The position numbers and the translations under genes are program-made. This document shows positions 16,684 to 25,462 of a DNA stretch of 64,000 nt, one piece after another. Each line of letters opens with the position of its first letter. The first letter of the stretch is position 1. The notes under the pieces were generated by a model. It was given only the letters and a program-made list of their open reading frames with translations. It did not search any database and was not told the origin of the DNA. The stretch lies in assembly GCA_029224465.1 (NCBI GenBank), contig JAQXUQ010000019.1, positions 16,181 through 80,180 of the forward strand. The letters run 5' to 3'. The stretch comes from Bacillota bacterium (GTDB taxonomy: Bacteria > Bacillota > Clostridia > Lachnospirales > Lachnospiraceae).

Positions 16684-17748
16684 TTAAAATGTAAGCCGCA
16701 TCTGATACCAGACAACATTCCCGTGTACCGACGCGGAAACGCCCTCATTTACAAAGCCGAACTTTGCGTAATACGGAAGGAGCCGTTCCTTGCAGGTCAG
16801 CACGACGCCTTTTCTGCCCTGCTCCCGCGCCTGCCCGATGGCTCTTTCAAGGAGCATTGCCGCGTAACCGTGTTTTCTCCTCTCCGGCACCGTATTGACG
16901 CCGAAAATCATCTGCCATGCGCCGTTTTCATTGTGCATCGACGCGTCGGCGTACATTGCATCCGTAAGATCCGCCTCATCCGTGACAAAGCCGTCCACAA
17001 ACGAAATCAGTCCGGTTTGCCCCGCAAGGCGCTCTCTCAGCACAAAAAAGTGATCGCCGTAGCTGCGGACGCGCTCCTTGATTTCTTCCTCCGTCGCGGC
17101 TTCCGCCTCCGGAAAACACGCCCTCTCCACTGCCGCAAGCGCCGGCACATCCGACGGCCCCGCATGCGAAATGATCAGTTCTCTCCCGGACGGGTCGATG
17201 CCTTCTGCCGACTTCCATTCGCTTCCGGGCTTTTTGTATTCCTCCCGCAAAAACATCGCCTCCAGCATTTCCTTTCCGCTCTTTGTCCGGAAGATTCTGG
17301 AGAGGGCCGCGGCAGCAGCTGCCTTGTCAATGCCCTGCGGATGGTTTTCAAAAAGATTCACAAGGAAGTCCGCCTCGACAAGGATCTGATAGTCACTGCC
17401 GTCTATCTCCGCGTAGCTGTGGTGATGCCCGATCAGATAGAGGATACGCTGCTTCTCGTCCTCTGTGTAACCCTCAATCTTTGAAAGGATCTTCGCGGCT
17501 TCGGGAGGTCCTTCGAGCTCCTGATGTTTTCCGGTGTCGTCGCCGTATTTCTCCTCGCTTTTATGAATGCCGATATCATGCAGGATCGCCGCCGCGCGCA
17601 GTACGCGAAGCTGCCCCTCCGAAAGGCCCTCGCACGTGCCGATCAGGTCCGCGTATGTGTAAACCTTGGTGAAATGCTGTATTCTGGCCGGATCTCCCGC
17701 GTCATACACGGTCATTTCCCGGAAAAGTTCCGCTGTTTGTAAGTCCAT
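16684..17748 (-). CDS. HD-domain phosphohydrolase fused to GNAT acetyltransferase
   Basis: 354 aa in two parts. Residues 1-180 form an HD domain: an early conserved His in RIQHFTKVYTYA, the metal pair in ILHDIGIHKSEEKYG, GHHHSYAEIDG and the later Asp in LVEADFLVN. Residues 195-354 form a GNAT domain: the acetyl-CoA loop VPERRKHGYAAMLLERA and the final YYAKFGFVNEG segment resemble AANAT-type enzymes. Both halves look intact. The ATG at 17748 has AAGGAG 6 nt upstream; ATG 17766 has none. The two substrates are unknown. Confidence 0.85.
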   Translation of the reverse strand: MDLQTAELFREMTVYDAGDPARIQHFTKVYTYADLIGTCEGLSEGQLRVLRAAAILHDIGIHKSEEKYGDDTGKHQELEGPPEAAKILSKIEGYTEDEKQRILYLIGHHHSYAEIDGSDYQILVEADFLVNLFENHPQGIDKAAAAAALSRIFRTKSGKEMLEAMFLREEYKKPGSEWKSAEGIDPSGRELIISHAGPSDVPALAAVERACFPEAEAATEEEIKERVRSYGDHFFVLRERLAGQTGLISFVDGFVTDEADLTDAMYADASMHNENGAWQMIFGVNTVPERRKHGYAAMLLERAIGQAREQGRKGVVLTCKERLLPYYAKFGFVNEGVSASVHGNVVWYQMRLTF

Positions 17749-17805
17749 GCCTGTCTCCTTTTTCATGCTATAATAGCAGAAGCGGAAACTTTCTTCTATA
17801 GATCC

Positions 17806-17883
17806 GCTTCCTGTCTGATCCTCAGATCCAGGCCTGCTTCGTGTCTGATCTTGAGATCTGCTTCCTATCCGACCTTTCAGGAG
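17806..17883 (+). repeat. Three imperfect direct repeats upstream of the LytTR gene
   Basis: Related 24-bp units start at 17806, 17836 and 17860; each begins GCTTC, and the first two share TGTCTGATC plus AGATC. They end at the ribosome-binding site of the LytTR gene. LytTR proteins bind paired direct repeats, so this could be an autoregulatory site, but the usual LytTR box is not obvious. Confidence 0.5.
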
Positions 17884-17891
17884 GACTGCTT

Positions 17892-18500
17892 ATGTCCGCT
17901 TCCGTTCAAGGCTACCGGCTGCGCGTCATTCCTGCATCCGGAACGCCCGTTCTTCCGTCTTCTGTGGAAGCCTTATTCGATCAGCCTTTTACGCAGGAAG
18001 AGCTGCTGCGTATGCTCGCTGCTGCCGGTCGGCTGCCCGGGAACTGCGCTGCCGTGCAAGACCCAGCCGCCTTGCAGTCAGCCGCAGCGCCGCCATCAGC
18101 CGGCGGCGGATCTTCCGGGTCTGCCGCAGAATGCGGTCCAGCCGCCGCGCTTTGCTGCAAGGGTCTCCCCTCGCCCGTACCGTTTGAACAGATTCTCTAT
18201 GTAACCGCCGACGGACACTATACGCTGATCACCTGCAGCGGGCCGTCCCGGATCATCCGCGTGCGCGCTTCCTTCTCCGGCATCTTCGAAAAGCTTTCCG
18301 ACGCGCGGTTTATTTCCTGTGCGCGCGGCGTTCTTCTCAACATGGATCACGTCAAAACAAAATCCCCCGACGCGTTCTGTATGGATGACGGGTCTGTTTT
18401 CGCCATACGCAGAAGCGGTCGGAGGCTCATCACTGCCAGATATGAAGCTTATAAAGGCACCGGCCGGGCGTCTGTTACTCGACGCGGATCGACTCGATGA
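17892..18500 (+). CDS. LytTR DNA-binding domain protein without a receiver domain
   Basis: 202 aa from the ATG at 17892 (AGGAGG 6-7 nt upstream). Residues 1-30 are a short unassigned N-terminus, 50-90 an Ala/Ser/Gly-rich linker, and 95-190 a LytTR domain: EQILYVTADGHYTLI, RASFSGIFEKL, FISCARGVLLNMDHV. LytTR factors usually carry a receiver domain; here it is replaced by about 90 residues of no known fold, so any signal input is different. The last 26 nt overlap the convergent cyclophilin gene. Confidence 0.82.
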   Translation: MSASVQGYRLRVIPASGTPVLPSSVEALFDQPFTQEELLRMLAAAGRLPGNCAAVQDPAALQSAAAPPSAGGGSSGSAAECGPAAALCCKGLPSPVPFEQILYVTADGHYTLITCSGPSRIIRVRASFSGIFEKLSDARFISCARGVLLNMDHVKTKSPDAFCMDDGSVFAIRRSGRRLITARYEAYKGTGRASVTRRGSTR

Positions 18501-18957
18501 CCTGCTCTTCCCACGGCTGATCGGACCAGTTCGTCTTCACGGACGCGATCCTGTCCAGAACATCCAGTCCCTCCGTGATTTTTCCGAAGGCGGCGTACTC
18601 TCCGTCGAGGTGCGGCGCGTCCTGATGCATGATGAAGAACTGCGAGCCTGCGGAATCGGGATCCATCGTCCTTGCCATCGAAAGTACGCCCCGCGTATGC
18701 TTCAGATCATTCTGCACACCGTTGGAGGCGAACTCGCCTTTGATTGTGTATCCGGGGCCGCCCATACCGGTTCCTTCCGGATCGCCGCCCTGAATCATAA
18801 AACCTTTGATGATGCGGTGAAAAGTCAGCCCGTCGTAGAATTTTTCATCCGCGAGCTTTTTGAAGTTTTCGACCGTGATCGGCGCGATGTCCGGATAGAG
18901 CTCACCGGACATGATGCCGCCGTCCTTCATTGTGATCGTCACTTTGTAAACTGCCAT
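18475..18957 (-). CDS. Cyclophilin-type peptidyl-prolyl cis-trans isomerase
   Basis: 160 aa, a compact cytosolic cyclophilin with no signal peptide. Family segments are present: TVENFKKLADEKFYDGLTFHRIIKGFMIQGGDP, AGSQFFIMHQDAPHLDGEYAAFGKI (divided here only for reading) carry the active-site Arg, Phe and Gln positions. It speeds proline isomerisation in folding proteins. The ATG at 18957 follows GGGGAGGA. It lies at the end of a long leftward gene run, 150 nt after the esterase gene. Confidence 0.93.
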   Translation of the reverse strand: MAVYKVTITMKDGGIMSGELYPDIAPITVENFKKLADEKFYDGLTFHRIIKGFMIQGGDPEGTGMGGPGYTIKGEFASNGVQNDLKHTRGVLSMARTMDPDSAGSQFFIMHQDAPHLDGEYAAFGKITEGLDVLDRIASVKTNWSDQPWEEQVIESIRVE

Positions 18958-19108
18958 TGTGTATCCTCCCCATTCTTTCATTAATCTTCCGGCGCGGCGG
19001 TCTCTGCCGCCGCGCTGTTTTCCGTTCGAAGGCGCCCCGGCTCCGGCGCACTCCGTGACCTGCGCTGCCGCGCCGGCATGCCGCCCTCTGCGTTTTGCAG
19101 TGCGCCCC

Positions 19109-20233
19109 TCAGCGCGCCGTCTGCTGCCACCCTGTCTGCTGCCGGATGGCCTGTATCAGGATCGCAGCTGTTTTGGCGTGGGTCACCGCACCCGGATGCT
19201 GCCCGCCGCCCAGCCCGTCGGCCGGATCCTGCATCGGCAGCGGCAGATACAGACTGTCGGAAAGGAACGCCGCCTCTCTGACTGCCGGGGCAAGGCTCTG
19301 TTCCATCAGGCCATAGGCCGCGATTTTCAGAGCTCCCGGGTAATCGCGCCCGAGTGCCGCGAGAAACTGCGCGTACCGCTGCATGAACAGCCGCTCTCTT
19401 GCCGGTGTGCCTTTCGTATACGACGCGTCGTTCGTGCCGAGATTCGAGACAATCACATCCGGAACAAATTCCGTGGGGTCATAGATTGTAAGTCCCCGCG
19501 GCGATCCCGCCGGCGCATTCGGATCAAACGACACGCCGCGCGCGCCTTTTGCGCTCATCGTGATGCGGACGACCTCTTCGGTGTTCTTGGCCGTGTACGG
19601 ATAGAGCGCGGGCATCAGATCCGCCGTGTCCGGCAGGTCCGTATTCTCGATCCAGTGCGAGATGACGCCGTTCCCGCTCCAGCAGAAGATCTGGAAGTCC
19701 GCCGAAAGCTCCCGCGCGGTCAGATACGGGTACGCGCGGAGCGGATTGGTATCCGCCGAATCATAGACATAGCCTGTGTCTCCCGGCGCTTCCCCGGCTT
19801 CCACGCCGTAACCGGCCGTGATCGAATCGCCGATGAAAAGAATCCTGCGTCCCGGCGTCTTTTCCGGCAAAACAGGACAGTCCGCATACACCGCGGCAAT
19901 CCCTACTTTGTCGTCTTTTTCCTCTGTCAGCTTGAGAATCGTGATTTTCACGTCCCGCAGACCGAAGTTCTCGCAGATTGTGTACGTGCGCATACCGCGC
20001 GCGATGCGAACCCGCTTCATCTTCTGCGGATCATCATTCAGAATAATGCCGATCCAGGCATAGTCCGAATCAGCTCCTGTCCCTGTGATGCCCGCGATGT
20101 CGGCCTTTACCACCGATGCGCTGGTAATGAATTCAATTCCGGACGCCGAGTACGCGAGCCAGCGGATACCGGCAATTTCGATTGTCCGCCCCAGAATCCG
20201 GAAGTTATTCGCGTTAACCTGATACTTGTCCAT
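19109..20233 (-). CDS. CE2-like SGNH carbohydrate esterase
   Basis: 374 aa with no signal peptide. Residues 1-120 form a beta-rich N-terminal domain and 125-374 an SGNH hydrolase domain: block I FIGDSITAGYG (Ser nucleophile), VSNLGTNDASY (Asn) and GGGQHPGAVTHAKTA (catalytic His). A beta-jelly-roll domain ahead of SGNH is the layout of CE2 acetyl esterases, which remove acetyl groups from plant polysaccharides. Lack of a signal peptide points to intracellular trimming of imported sugars. Placement 55 nt after the patatin gene suggests the same transcript. Confidence 0.82.
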   Translation of the reverse strand: MDKYQVNANNFRILGRTIEIAGIRWLAYSASGIEFITSASVVKADIAGITGTGADSDYAWIGIILNDDPQKMKRVRIARGMRTYTICENFGLRDVKITILKLTEEKDDKVGIAAVYADCPVLPEKTPGRRILFIGDSITAGYGVEAGEAPGDTGYVYDSADTNPLRAYPYLTARELSADFQIFCWSGNGVISHWIENTDLPDTADLMPALYPYTAKNTEEVVRITMSAKGARGVSFDPNAPAGSPRGLTIYDPTEFVPDVIVSNLGTNDASYTKGTPARERLFMQRYAQFLAALGRDYPGALKIAAYGLMEQSLAPAVREAAFLSDSLYLPLPMQDPADGLGGGQHPGAVTHAKTAAILIQAIRQQTGWQQTAR

Positions 20234-20288
20234 TGCTATCCCCGATTGCGGCGCTGCCCGCGCGCCGCGTCGCCGGCCGCCTGCGCTG

Positions 20289-21266
20289 TCAAATTGCGGC
20301 GCTGCCGGCCTGCTCCTGCGTCAGAATGTCCGTACTGTACGGATGCGCCCACTGTCCGATATGTTCTGCCCCGACAAATTCCTTTACCTGCGGCAGATAC
20401 TTCTCTCCGATGCGGCGGCCAGCCTCGTAGACGCGGCGCAGCTCCTGCGGATCCCTGCACATGGAACCGATATTCAGCGGGCTGTCCGGGCAGATGAGCA
20501 GGCAGCTGCCGCCGCGCCCCTGCTCGTGAATATACTTCAGCTGGTCATTGTAACGGGTATGGCGGGTCTCCAGCCGGTCCGCGATCGCGGGATACTTCCG
20601 AAGCAGGCGTTTGATCAGCGGAAAATGCTTCTGCGGCTGCTTGACATAATCCGAAGGCTGCGTCAGGATCACGACGCACCGCGCATAGCCGATACCCTGA
20701 AAGAAAGCAAGCGGTATTGAATCCGCGATGCCGCCGTCCAGATAGAGATGATCTCCGATCCGGACCGGTCTGGACGCGGCCGGCATGGAGGCCGACGCGC
20801 GCATATAGAGCATATCTTCTCCGGTACCTGTCCGACACGGATGATAATACGGCTTTCCGGTTTCCGCATCTGTAACAACACACCAGAACTCCATCGGATT
20901 CGCGGCAAAGGTGCGCACATCAAACGGGTCAAGCTCCTCCGGCAGCAGCCGGTAATCAAAATCCGCGTTGTACAGATCCCCTGTTTTCAGGAAAGACCGC
21001 ATGCCGACATAGCGCGGGTCGCGGCAGTATTTTGTGTTGTAGCGGATAGTCCGTCCGATCTGCCTAGACTCGTAATTGCAGCCGAAAACAGCACCTGCCG
21101 ACACGCCGACCGCGCCGTCGAATTCGATTTTATTTTCCATGAAAACATCCGTGACCCCGGCCGTATACATGCCGCGCATCGCGCCGCCTTCAAGCACAAG
21201 ACCGAGCCGCGCGGAAGGGTTCGGCCGCGGTGTCATGGGTGGAATTGTTTTTTCTATATCAGACAT
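20289..21266 (-). CDS. Patatin-like phospholipase
   Basis: 325 aa. It has the patatin catalytic signature: oxyanion loop EGGAMRGMYTAG, the nucleophile elbow GVSAG and the dyad Asp in DGGIADSIP. Bacterial YjjU-type patatins hydrolyse acyl esters of lipids; the natural substrate is unknown. No signal peptide is seen, so it is cytosolic or peripheral. It lies 24 nt downstream of the AEC carrier gene in the same leftward run. Confidence 0.92.
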   Translation of the reverse strand: MSDIEKTIPPMTPRPNPSARLGLVLEGGAMRGMYTAGVTDVFMENKIEFDGAVGVSAGAVFGCNYESRQIGRTIRYNTKYCRDPRYVGMRSFLKTGDLYNADFDYRLLPEELDPFDVRTFAANPMEFWCVVTDAETGKPYYHPCRTGTGEDMLYMRASASMPAASRPVRIGDHLYLDGGIADSIPLAFFQGIGYARCVVILTQPSDYVKQPQKHFPLIKRLLRKYPAIADRLETRHTRYNDQLKYIHEQGRGGSCLLICPDSPLNIGSMCRDPQELRRVYEAGRRIGEKYLPQVKEFVGAEHIGQWAHPYSTDILTQEQAGSAAI

Positions 21267-21290
21267 CTGTCTCTTCTTTCCATATCTATG

Positions 21291-22241
21291 CTACAGCAGA
21301 ACACATACCATAGGGATTGTCACAAGGCTGCATACCGTGGACAGAATGATTCCCCTTGACAGTTCCCTGTCATCGAGCGCAAGCTCCTTCGCGTACATCA
21401 ACGGCAGATTCGCGCCCGGAAGCGAGACAAGGATCGCCGTCGTTCCAAGGAATACCGGATCCCTGATGAACGATGAGAATACCGTCACAAGGATGGCCGG
21501 AATGACCAGCATACGGACCAGTAAAAACAAATACATCCTGCGGTCCCCGAGAATCATTTCCCGAAGATCCGACTGCGCAAGCGAGGCTCCCAGTACGATC
21601 ATCGAAAGAAAAACCGTGGCGTTGCCGGTAATCCGCAGGCTGTCCGCAAGAATCATCGGGACTTTCGGGTCCAGCAGATAAATGAGGACCGAGAGGAGCG
21701 AGGAAACCGTACCGACGTTGATAATGTTTTTCAGAACTTCCGACGCCTTTACGGGCTTTCGCGCTTCCCCTGTCTGTAATCTTGCGGCACGCCGCATGGA
21801 AATCATGCCATAAGTATAAAACGTGACGTTGAAAACCATGCAGTTAATCGAGATATATAAAAGCGAGGCGCTTCCAAGGACAGCCGAGCAGACCGGAATT
21901 CCGATAAAACCGACGTTCCCGTAAATAGTCATCATCCTGTACGCGTAATCGTCTTTCTCCGGTGCGCGGATGATGCGGCTGATCAGATAGCTCAGAGGAA
22001 TCAGAATCGCGTATACAAATACGGCCGCGTAAATAGCGGCATGCATTTTCGGCACCGGAACCGGTGCTTCTTCGGCAATCGCGTTTGACAGCAGCAGCGC
22101 CGGATTGCAAAGATTGACAACGAGGTAGGAACAGGTCTTCACGCCCGAATCGGAAATTCTTCCGCTGCGATATCCCGCAAAGCCCATCAGTATCAGCAGG
22201 AAAATGACAATCATTTCCGCAACGAGAATCCCAATCTGCAT
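21291..22241 (-). CDS. AEC-family (auxin efflux carrier-like) transporter
   Basis: 316 aa with about ten hydrophobic helices in two halves (first: IGILVAEMIVIFLLILMG; second: LRITGNATVFLSMIVLGASLA). AEC proteins export or import organic acids such as malate in bacteria. The conserved unwound-helix asparagines, VNLCNPALLLS near residue 45 and MILADSLRITGNAT, are visible. Its place in a serine-dehydratase operon suggests an organic or amino acid product, which is inference. Confidence 0.88.
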   Translation of the reverse strand: MQIGILVAEMIVIFLLILMGFAGYRSGRISDSGVKTCSYLVVNLCNPALLLSNAIAEEAPVPVPKMHAAIYAAVFVYAILIPLSYLISRIIRAPEKDDYAYRMMTIYGNVGFIGIPVCSAVLGSASLLYISINCMVFNVTFYTYGMISMRRAARLQTGEARKPVKASEVLKNIINVGTVSSLLSVLIYLLDPKVPMILADSLRITGNATVFLSMIVLGASLAQSDLREMILGDRRMYLFLLVRMLVIPAILVTVFSSFIRDPVFLGTTAILVSLPGANLPLMYAKELALDDRELSRGIILSTVCSLVTIPMVCVLL

Positions 22242-22267
22242 GTAAAGTTCCTTTTCCGATAATAATC

Positions 22268-23356
22268 TTAATAAATTTCAACTTCCGATACGCTGGTGTG
22301 GTTTGCTTTGTCTGTCCCTTCGTACACGGAATCGATAATGATCCAGAAACGTCCGACCTTACGGTTCACGCGAATGTACTGCGGGCCTTCCTCGTCCTTG
22401 AGGGTAAGCAGTTTTTCGTGCTGCGAATCATCGAGCTTCAGCGTGATTTCTTTCAGGCGGTTATCTTTTTTAAACGATGCGCTGTCCTTCTGGTTTCCAT
22501 TGTAGATGACAATATAGTGGACTTCCTGCGCGTCTTCGGGATTGAAGTACAGTTTTCTGCCTATGCCGGCATCCTTTTCACCTTCGGTCCAGGCGGTCTT
22601 CGGATCTTTGTCCATGAGCGCGCGGTCAAGTCCCTCCGTCAGGTTCGTGCTCGCGTTGTAGTCCTCGATATCGACCTCCGGATATGTGCCGAAGCCCTCG
22701 ATCTGTTCTTTCGGGAGCACGGCAATTCTTTCGTGATGCGTGATCTTCGCAACATAGCCGATGCCGGTCAGATAAGAGCCTGCGGCGAAGAGGATGAGCA
22801 GGGCGATGACGGTCTTGACGGCCCGCGAGATTCCGCGGCGGATCCTGCCGGCGCGCAGTTTTCTGTCCCAGAGCGCGTTCATCGGATTGACCAGCTTTTC
22901 CTCGGTGTCCCGCAGCCACGCGTCAAATGAAGCGCGCGTATCACCGCTGAGATCCTCCGCGTTCTTTCTGTAAATGTCCGCCTCTTCCTTCCATTTTTGT
23001 GAAAGTTCCAGCGTCTGAACGAACAGCAGCGCCTTCTGATCGCGGAAAACACCTTTGATCGTCGAAATGTACGAAAGCATCCTGTACAAAACCGCGTACC
23101 AGTCCAGCCGGCACATCGCTTTCTTACCGGGAGAAAGCTTGCCGAACTTTTTGTCGATGTCCTTTTGAAAGTACGTCCCGATGCTGTCCGCGTTGGACGG
23201 ATTCCGCTCAATATTCTGCTGTTCCATGGCAATCCCGGTCACAAACTTGAAATCGACCGAGTCCAGAACCGCGTCCCGCTGGGCGGCGGCAATGTCCTTC
23301 GGAACCGCGTCGTTTGCCGCGGCGTACCACATTTGCTCAATAAAATCTTCAATCAT
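22268..23356 (-). CDS. Membrane protein with extracytoplasmic discoidin-like (NADase-type glycan-binding) domain
   Basis: 362 aa. A soluble N-terminal region of about 170 residues, predicted helical and cytosolic, one transmembrane segment (VKTVIALLILFAAGSYLTGI, about residues 165-185) and an extracytoplasmic beta domain: TEGLDRALMDKDPKTAWTEG, YIVIYNGNQK, LKEITLKLDD and a final SEVEIY. This C-terminal pattern is that of F5/8-type or NADase-type glycan-binding domains, so the protein may bind a surface sugar. The start overlaps sdaAA by 8 nt. The N-terminal domain is not recognised. Confidence 0.7.
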   Translation of the reverse strand: MIEDFIEQMWYAAANDAVPKDIAAAQRDAVLDSVDFKFVTGIAMEQQNIERNPSNADSIGTYFQKDIDKKFGKLSPGKKAMCRLDWYAVLYRMLSYISTIKGVFRDQKALLFVQTLELSQKWKEEADIYRKNAEDLSGDTRASFDAWLRDTEEKLVNPMNALWDRKLRAGRIRRGISRAVKTVIALLILFAAGSYLTGIGYVAKITHHERIAVLPKEQIEGFGTYPEVDIEDYNASTNLTEGLDRALMDKDPKTAWTEGEKDAGIGRKLYFNPEDAQEVHYIVIYNGNQKDSASFKKDNRLKEITLKLDDSQHEKLLTLKDEEGPQYIRVNRKVGRFWIIIDSVYEGTDKANHTSVSEVEIY

Positions 23357-24239
23357 CTTTATTCTTCCCGAATACCTGCTGCCGCAGGAGTTTTCCAGTC
23401 TTTGTCGCGGCAAGACCGCCCGCGGCGGTCTCCTTCAAGGCGGCTGCCATCTGATCGCCGACTTCCTTCATCGCGCCGATGCATTCGTCCGCCGGGATTT
23501 TCAGCTCAATACCTGCAAGCGCCATGTCCGCCGCCGAAAAAGCCGTCACGACACCGGCTGCGTTTCTTTTAATGCAGGGGATTTCAACAAGCCCCGCGAC
23601 CGGATCACAGACAAGCCCCATCTGATTGACAATCGCGATGCCAAGCGCGTCCGCGCACATTTGGGGAGTGCCGCCCTGCAGTTCAACCAGTGCTGCGGCC
23701 GTCATGCCTGCCGCGCTTCCGCACTCCGCCTGGCAGCCGCCCTGCGCTCCGGCGATCGAAGCCTTGTTCGCGATGACCATGCCGAACGCACCCGCCGTAA
23801 AAACAGACAGCACCACATCCCGCCTGCTGCAGCCTCTTTCCCTGTACATCGGAATCAGACACCCCGGCAGAATACCACAGCTTCCTGCTGTCGGCGTCGC
23901 GACAATTCTGCCCATGGCCGCATTACAGTCCGAGACGGCAAGTGCGGTTGCGACCGCCCGGCTCATAAAAGTGCCCATCAGGGAATTTCCCTTGTCCGCA
24001 TACCGCATCATGGCACTGCCTTCGCCGCCCGTAAGGCCCGACGTAGAGCGCCGGCCGGGCTCCTGCCCCCACGCTGCGGATGCAAGCATCACGTCGAAGC
24101 TCTTCTCCATCCGCGCGAAAACCTCTTCCGCGGGAAGGCCCGTTTCCTTTGCCTGGTCTTCCAGGCATATTTCGCTGATTCTGCGTCCGCTCTCATTCGC
24201 AAGCCGCACCAGCTCTTCAATTGATTCGTAACTGATCAT
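23349..24239 (-). CDS. sdaAA: L-serine dehydratase, iron-sulfur-dependent, alpha subunit
   Basis: 296 aa, the normal length. Cysteines expected to hold the catalytic [4Fe-4S] cluster are present: TAGSCGILPGC, ERGCSRRD and LVCDPVAGLVEIPC, along with EGSAMMRYADKG and GGCQAECGSAAGMTAAA. With the beta subunit it converts L-serine to pyruvate and ammonia in the cytoplasm; the cluster is oxygen-sensitive, fitting an anaerobe. The beta subunit gene lies 57 nt upstream on the same strand. Confidence 0.95.
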   Translation of the reverse strand: MISYESIEELVRLANESGRRISEICLEDQAKETGLPAEEVFARMEKSFDVMLASAAWGQEPGRRSTSGLTGGEGSAMMRYADKGNSLMGTFMSRAVATALAVSDCNAAMGRIVATPTAGSCGILPGCLIPMYRERGCSRRDVVLSVFTAGAFGMVIANKASIAGAQGGCQAECGSAAGMTAAALVELQGGTPQMCADALGIAIVNQMGLVCDPVAGLVEIPCIKRNAAGVVTAFSAADMALAGIELKIPADECIGAMKEVGDQMAAALKETAAGGLAATKTGKLLRQQVFGKNKDD

Positions 24240-24296
24240 AGTCGATTTTCAGGAACTCCGCGCAGTTTTGCCGCCGCTCCAAAGCCCGCGAGCCGC

Positions 24297-24965
24297 CTAG
24301 ACGGCGCGGATCAAAAGCGCGTTGTCAATGTTGTCCATCTTCTTTAAATCTTCAATCAGCTGCTCCGGCGGAAGCTGATCGATTTCGATTGTCATCAGGG
24401 CGGTTCCGCCGCGCTCTTTCCGGCTCAGATGGAAGTTTCCGATATTCAGGTCGCCGTAGCGCCAGTACATCAGGTTCGTAACGTTCGCGATGACGCCGGG
24501 CGTGTCCTTATGCAGAACGAGCAGCGTATTGCTCTCGCCCGTAAAGCTGACGTCCATGCCGTCGATCCTGTCGACGCGGATGTTGCCGCCGCCGATGCTG
24601 GCTCCCTCGACGACACCTTTTTTGCCGTCCTCGCAGGTATAAGTTATCCTTGCTGTGTTGGGGTGCGCGCCCGGAATGTCTTCCGGGATAAAGCAATACC
24701 GGATTCCCCGCTGATCCGCAATCTCCATTGCGTCGCGGATCTCGCTGTCCCAGCTGTGATATCCCATGATACCGGCCAGAATCGCGCGGTCTGTACCATG
24801 CCCGCGGTAAGTCCTCGCAAAGGAACCAGACAGCTGAATCTTTACCTTGCGGACACTGCCCCCGTCTATGATCTTGTTGACGACTCTGCCGAGCCGGCAG
24901 GCGCCCGCGGTATGGGAACTGGAAGGACCGATCATGACAGGTCCTATAATATTGAAAACATTCAT
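24297..24965 (-). CDS. sdaAB: L-serine dehydratase, iron-sulfur-dependent, beta subunit
   Basis: 222 aa. The N-terminal part (NIIGPVMIGPSSSHTAGACRLG, here cited as the family hallmark around residues 4-25) binds substrate with the alpha subunit; the C-terminal 75 residues are an ACT domain (LLVLHKDTPGVIANVTNLM) that may sense serine. The ATG overlaps the stop of the upstream hypothetical gene by 4 nt, so the two are translationally coupled. The beta-alpha gene order is standard for two-subunit Firmicute enzymes. Confidence 0.95.
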   Translation of the reverse strand: MNVFNIIGPVMIGPSSSHTAGACRLGRVVNKIIDGGSVRKVKIQLSGSFARTYRGHGTDRAILAGIMGYHSWDSEIRDAMEIADQRGIRYCFIPEDIPGAHPNTARITYTCEDGKKGVVEGASIGGGNIRVDRIDGMDVSFTGESNTLLVLHKDTPGVIANVTNLMYWRYGDLNIGNFHLSRKERGGTALMTIEIDQLPPEQLIEDLKKMDNIDNALLIRAV

Positions 24966-25462
24966 GATTGCGCCTGCACGTGATGTTTCTTCGGAATCGG
25001 CGGAAGGGATTTGATCGTCGGATGTCCGTAAGGCCCCTGGCGGCCGTTCAGTGCCGGATAGGTCTGAACCGGAAGATGCTCAAGATGTCTTTCGCCTGCC
25101 GCAAAACGCGTCTTCCTGACAATGTCAATGACACGACATACACAGTCATCCGCGAACGGCTTTTCGACCGTAAGATACTCCGTCTCCGTGAACTCTCCCT
25201 GTACCATACCGGTGACATGATGCGCTTTCAGATGCAGTTCAAATTTCAGCACATCTTCTTCCAGCTCTCCCTGCGTTTCCTCTACCGTGACGCGCAGCTG
25301 CTCCGGCCAGGTGTAGTCGTACAGTTTAATGCACGATTCGGGAGAAGACGCATCTCCGGCTTCCGTGCACCTCCCGCGGCGGTAAATGGCGGCGTGCGAA
25401 GCGCCGTTTTCCGCCGTGTCCGTTACCAATTCAAAAGCAAACTGATCATTCTGATAAATCAT
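24962..25462 (-). CDS. Hypothetical protein in serine dehydratase operon
   Basis: 166 aa, soluble, acidic, with no signal peptide or membrane segment. I do not recognise the family. Visible features are a beta-rich centre (EDVLKFELHLKAHHVTGMVQ) and a basic, Pro/His-rich C-terminus (HPTIKSLPPIPKKHHVQAQS). It overlaps the HAD gene by 17 nt upstream and sdaAB by 4 nt downstream, so it is a real member of the operon. No function can be given. Confidence 0.7.
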   Translation of the reverse strand: MIYQNDQFAFELVTDTAENGASHAAIYRRGRCTEAGDASSPESCIKLYDYTWPEQLRVTVEETQGELEEDVLKFELHLKAHHVTGMVQGEFTETEYLTVEKPFADDCVCRVIDIVRKTRFAAGERHLEHLPVQTYPALNGRQGPYGHPTIKSLPPIPKKHHVQAQS

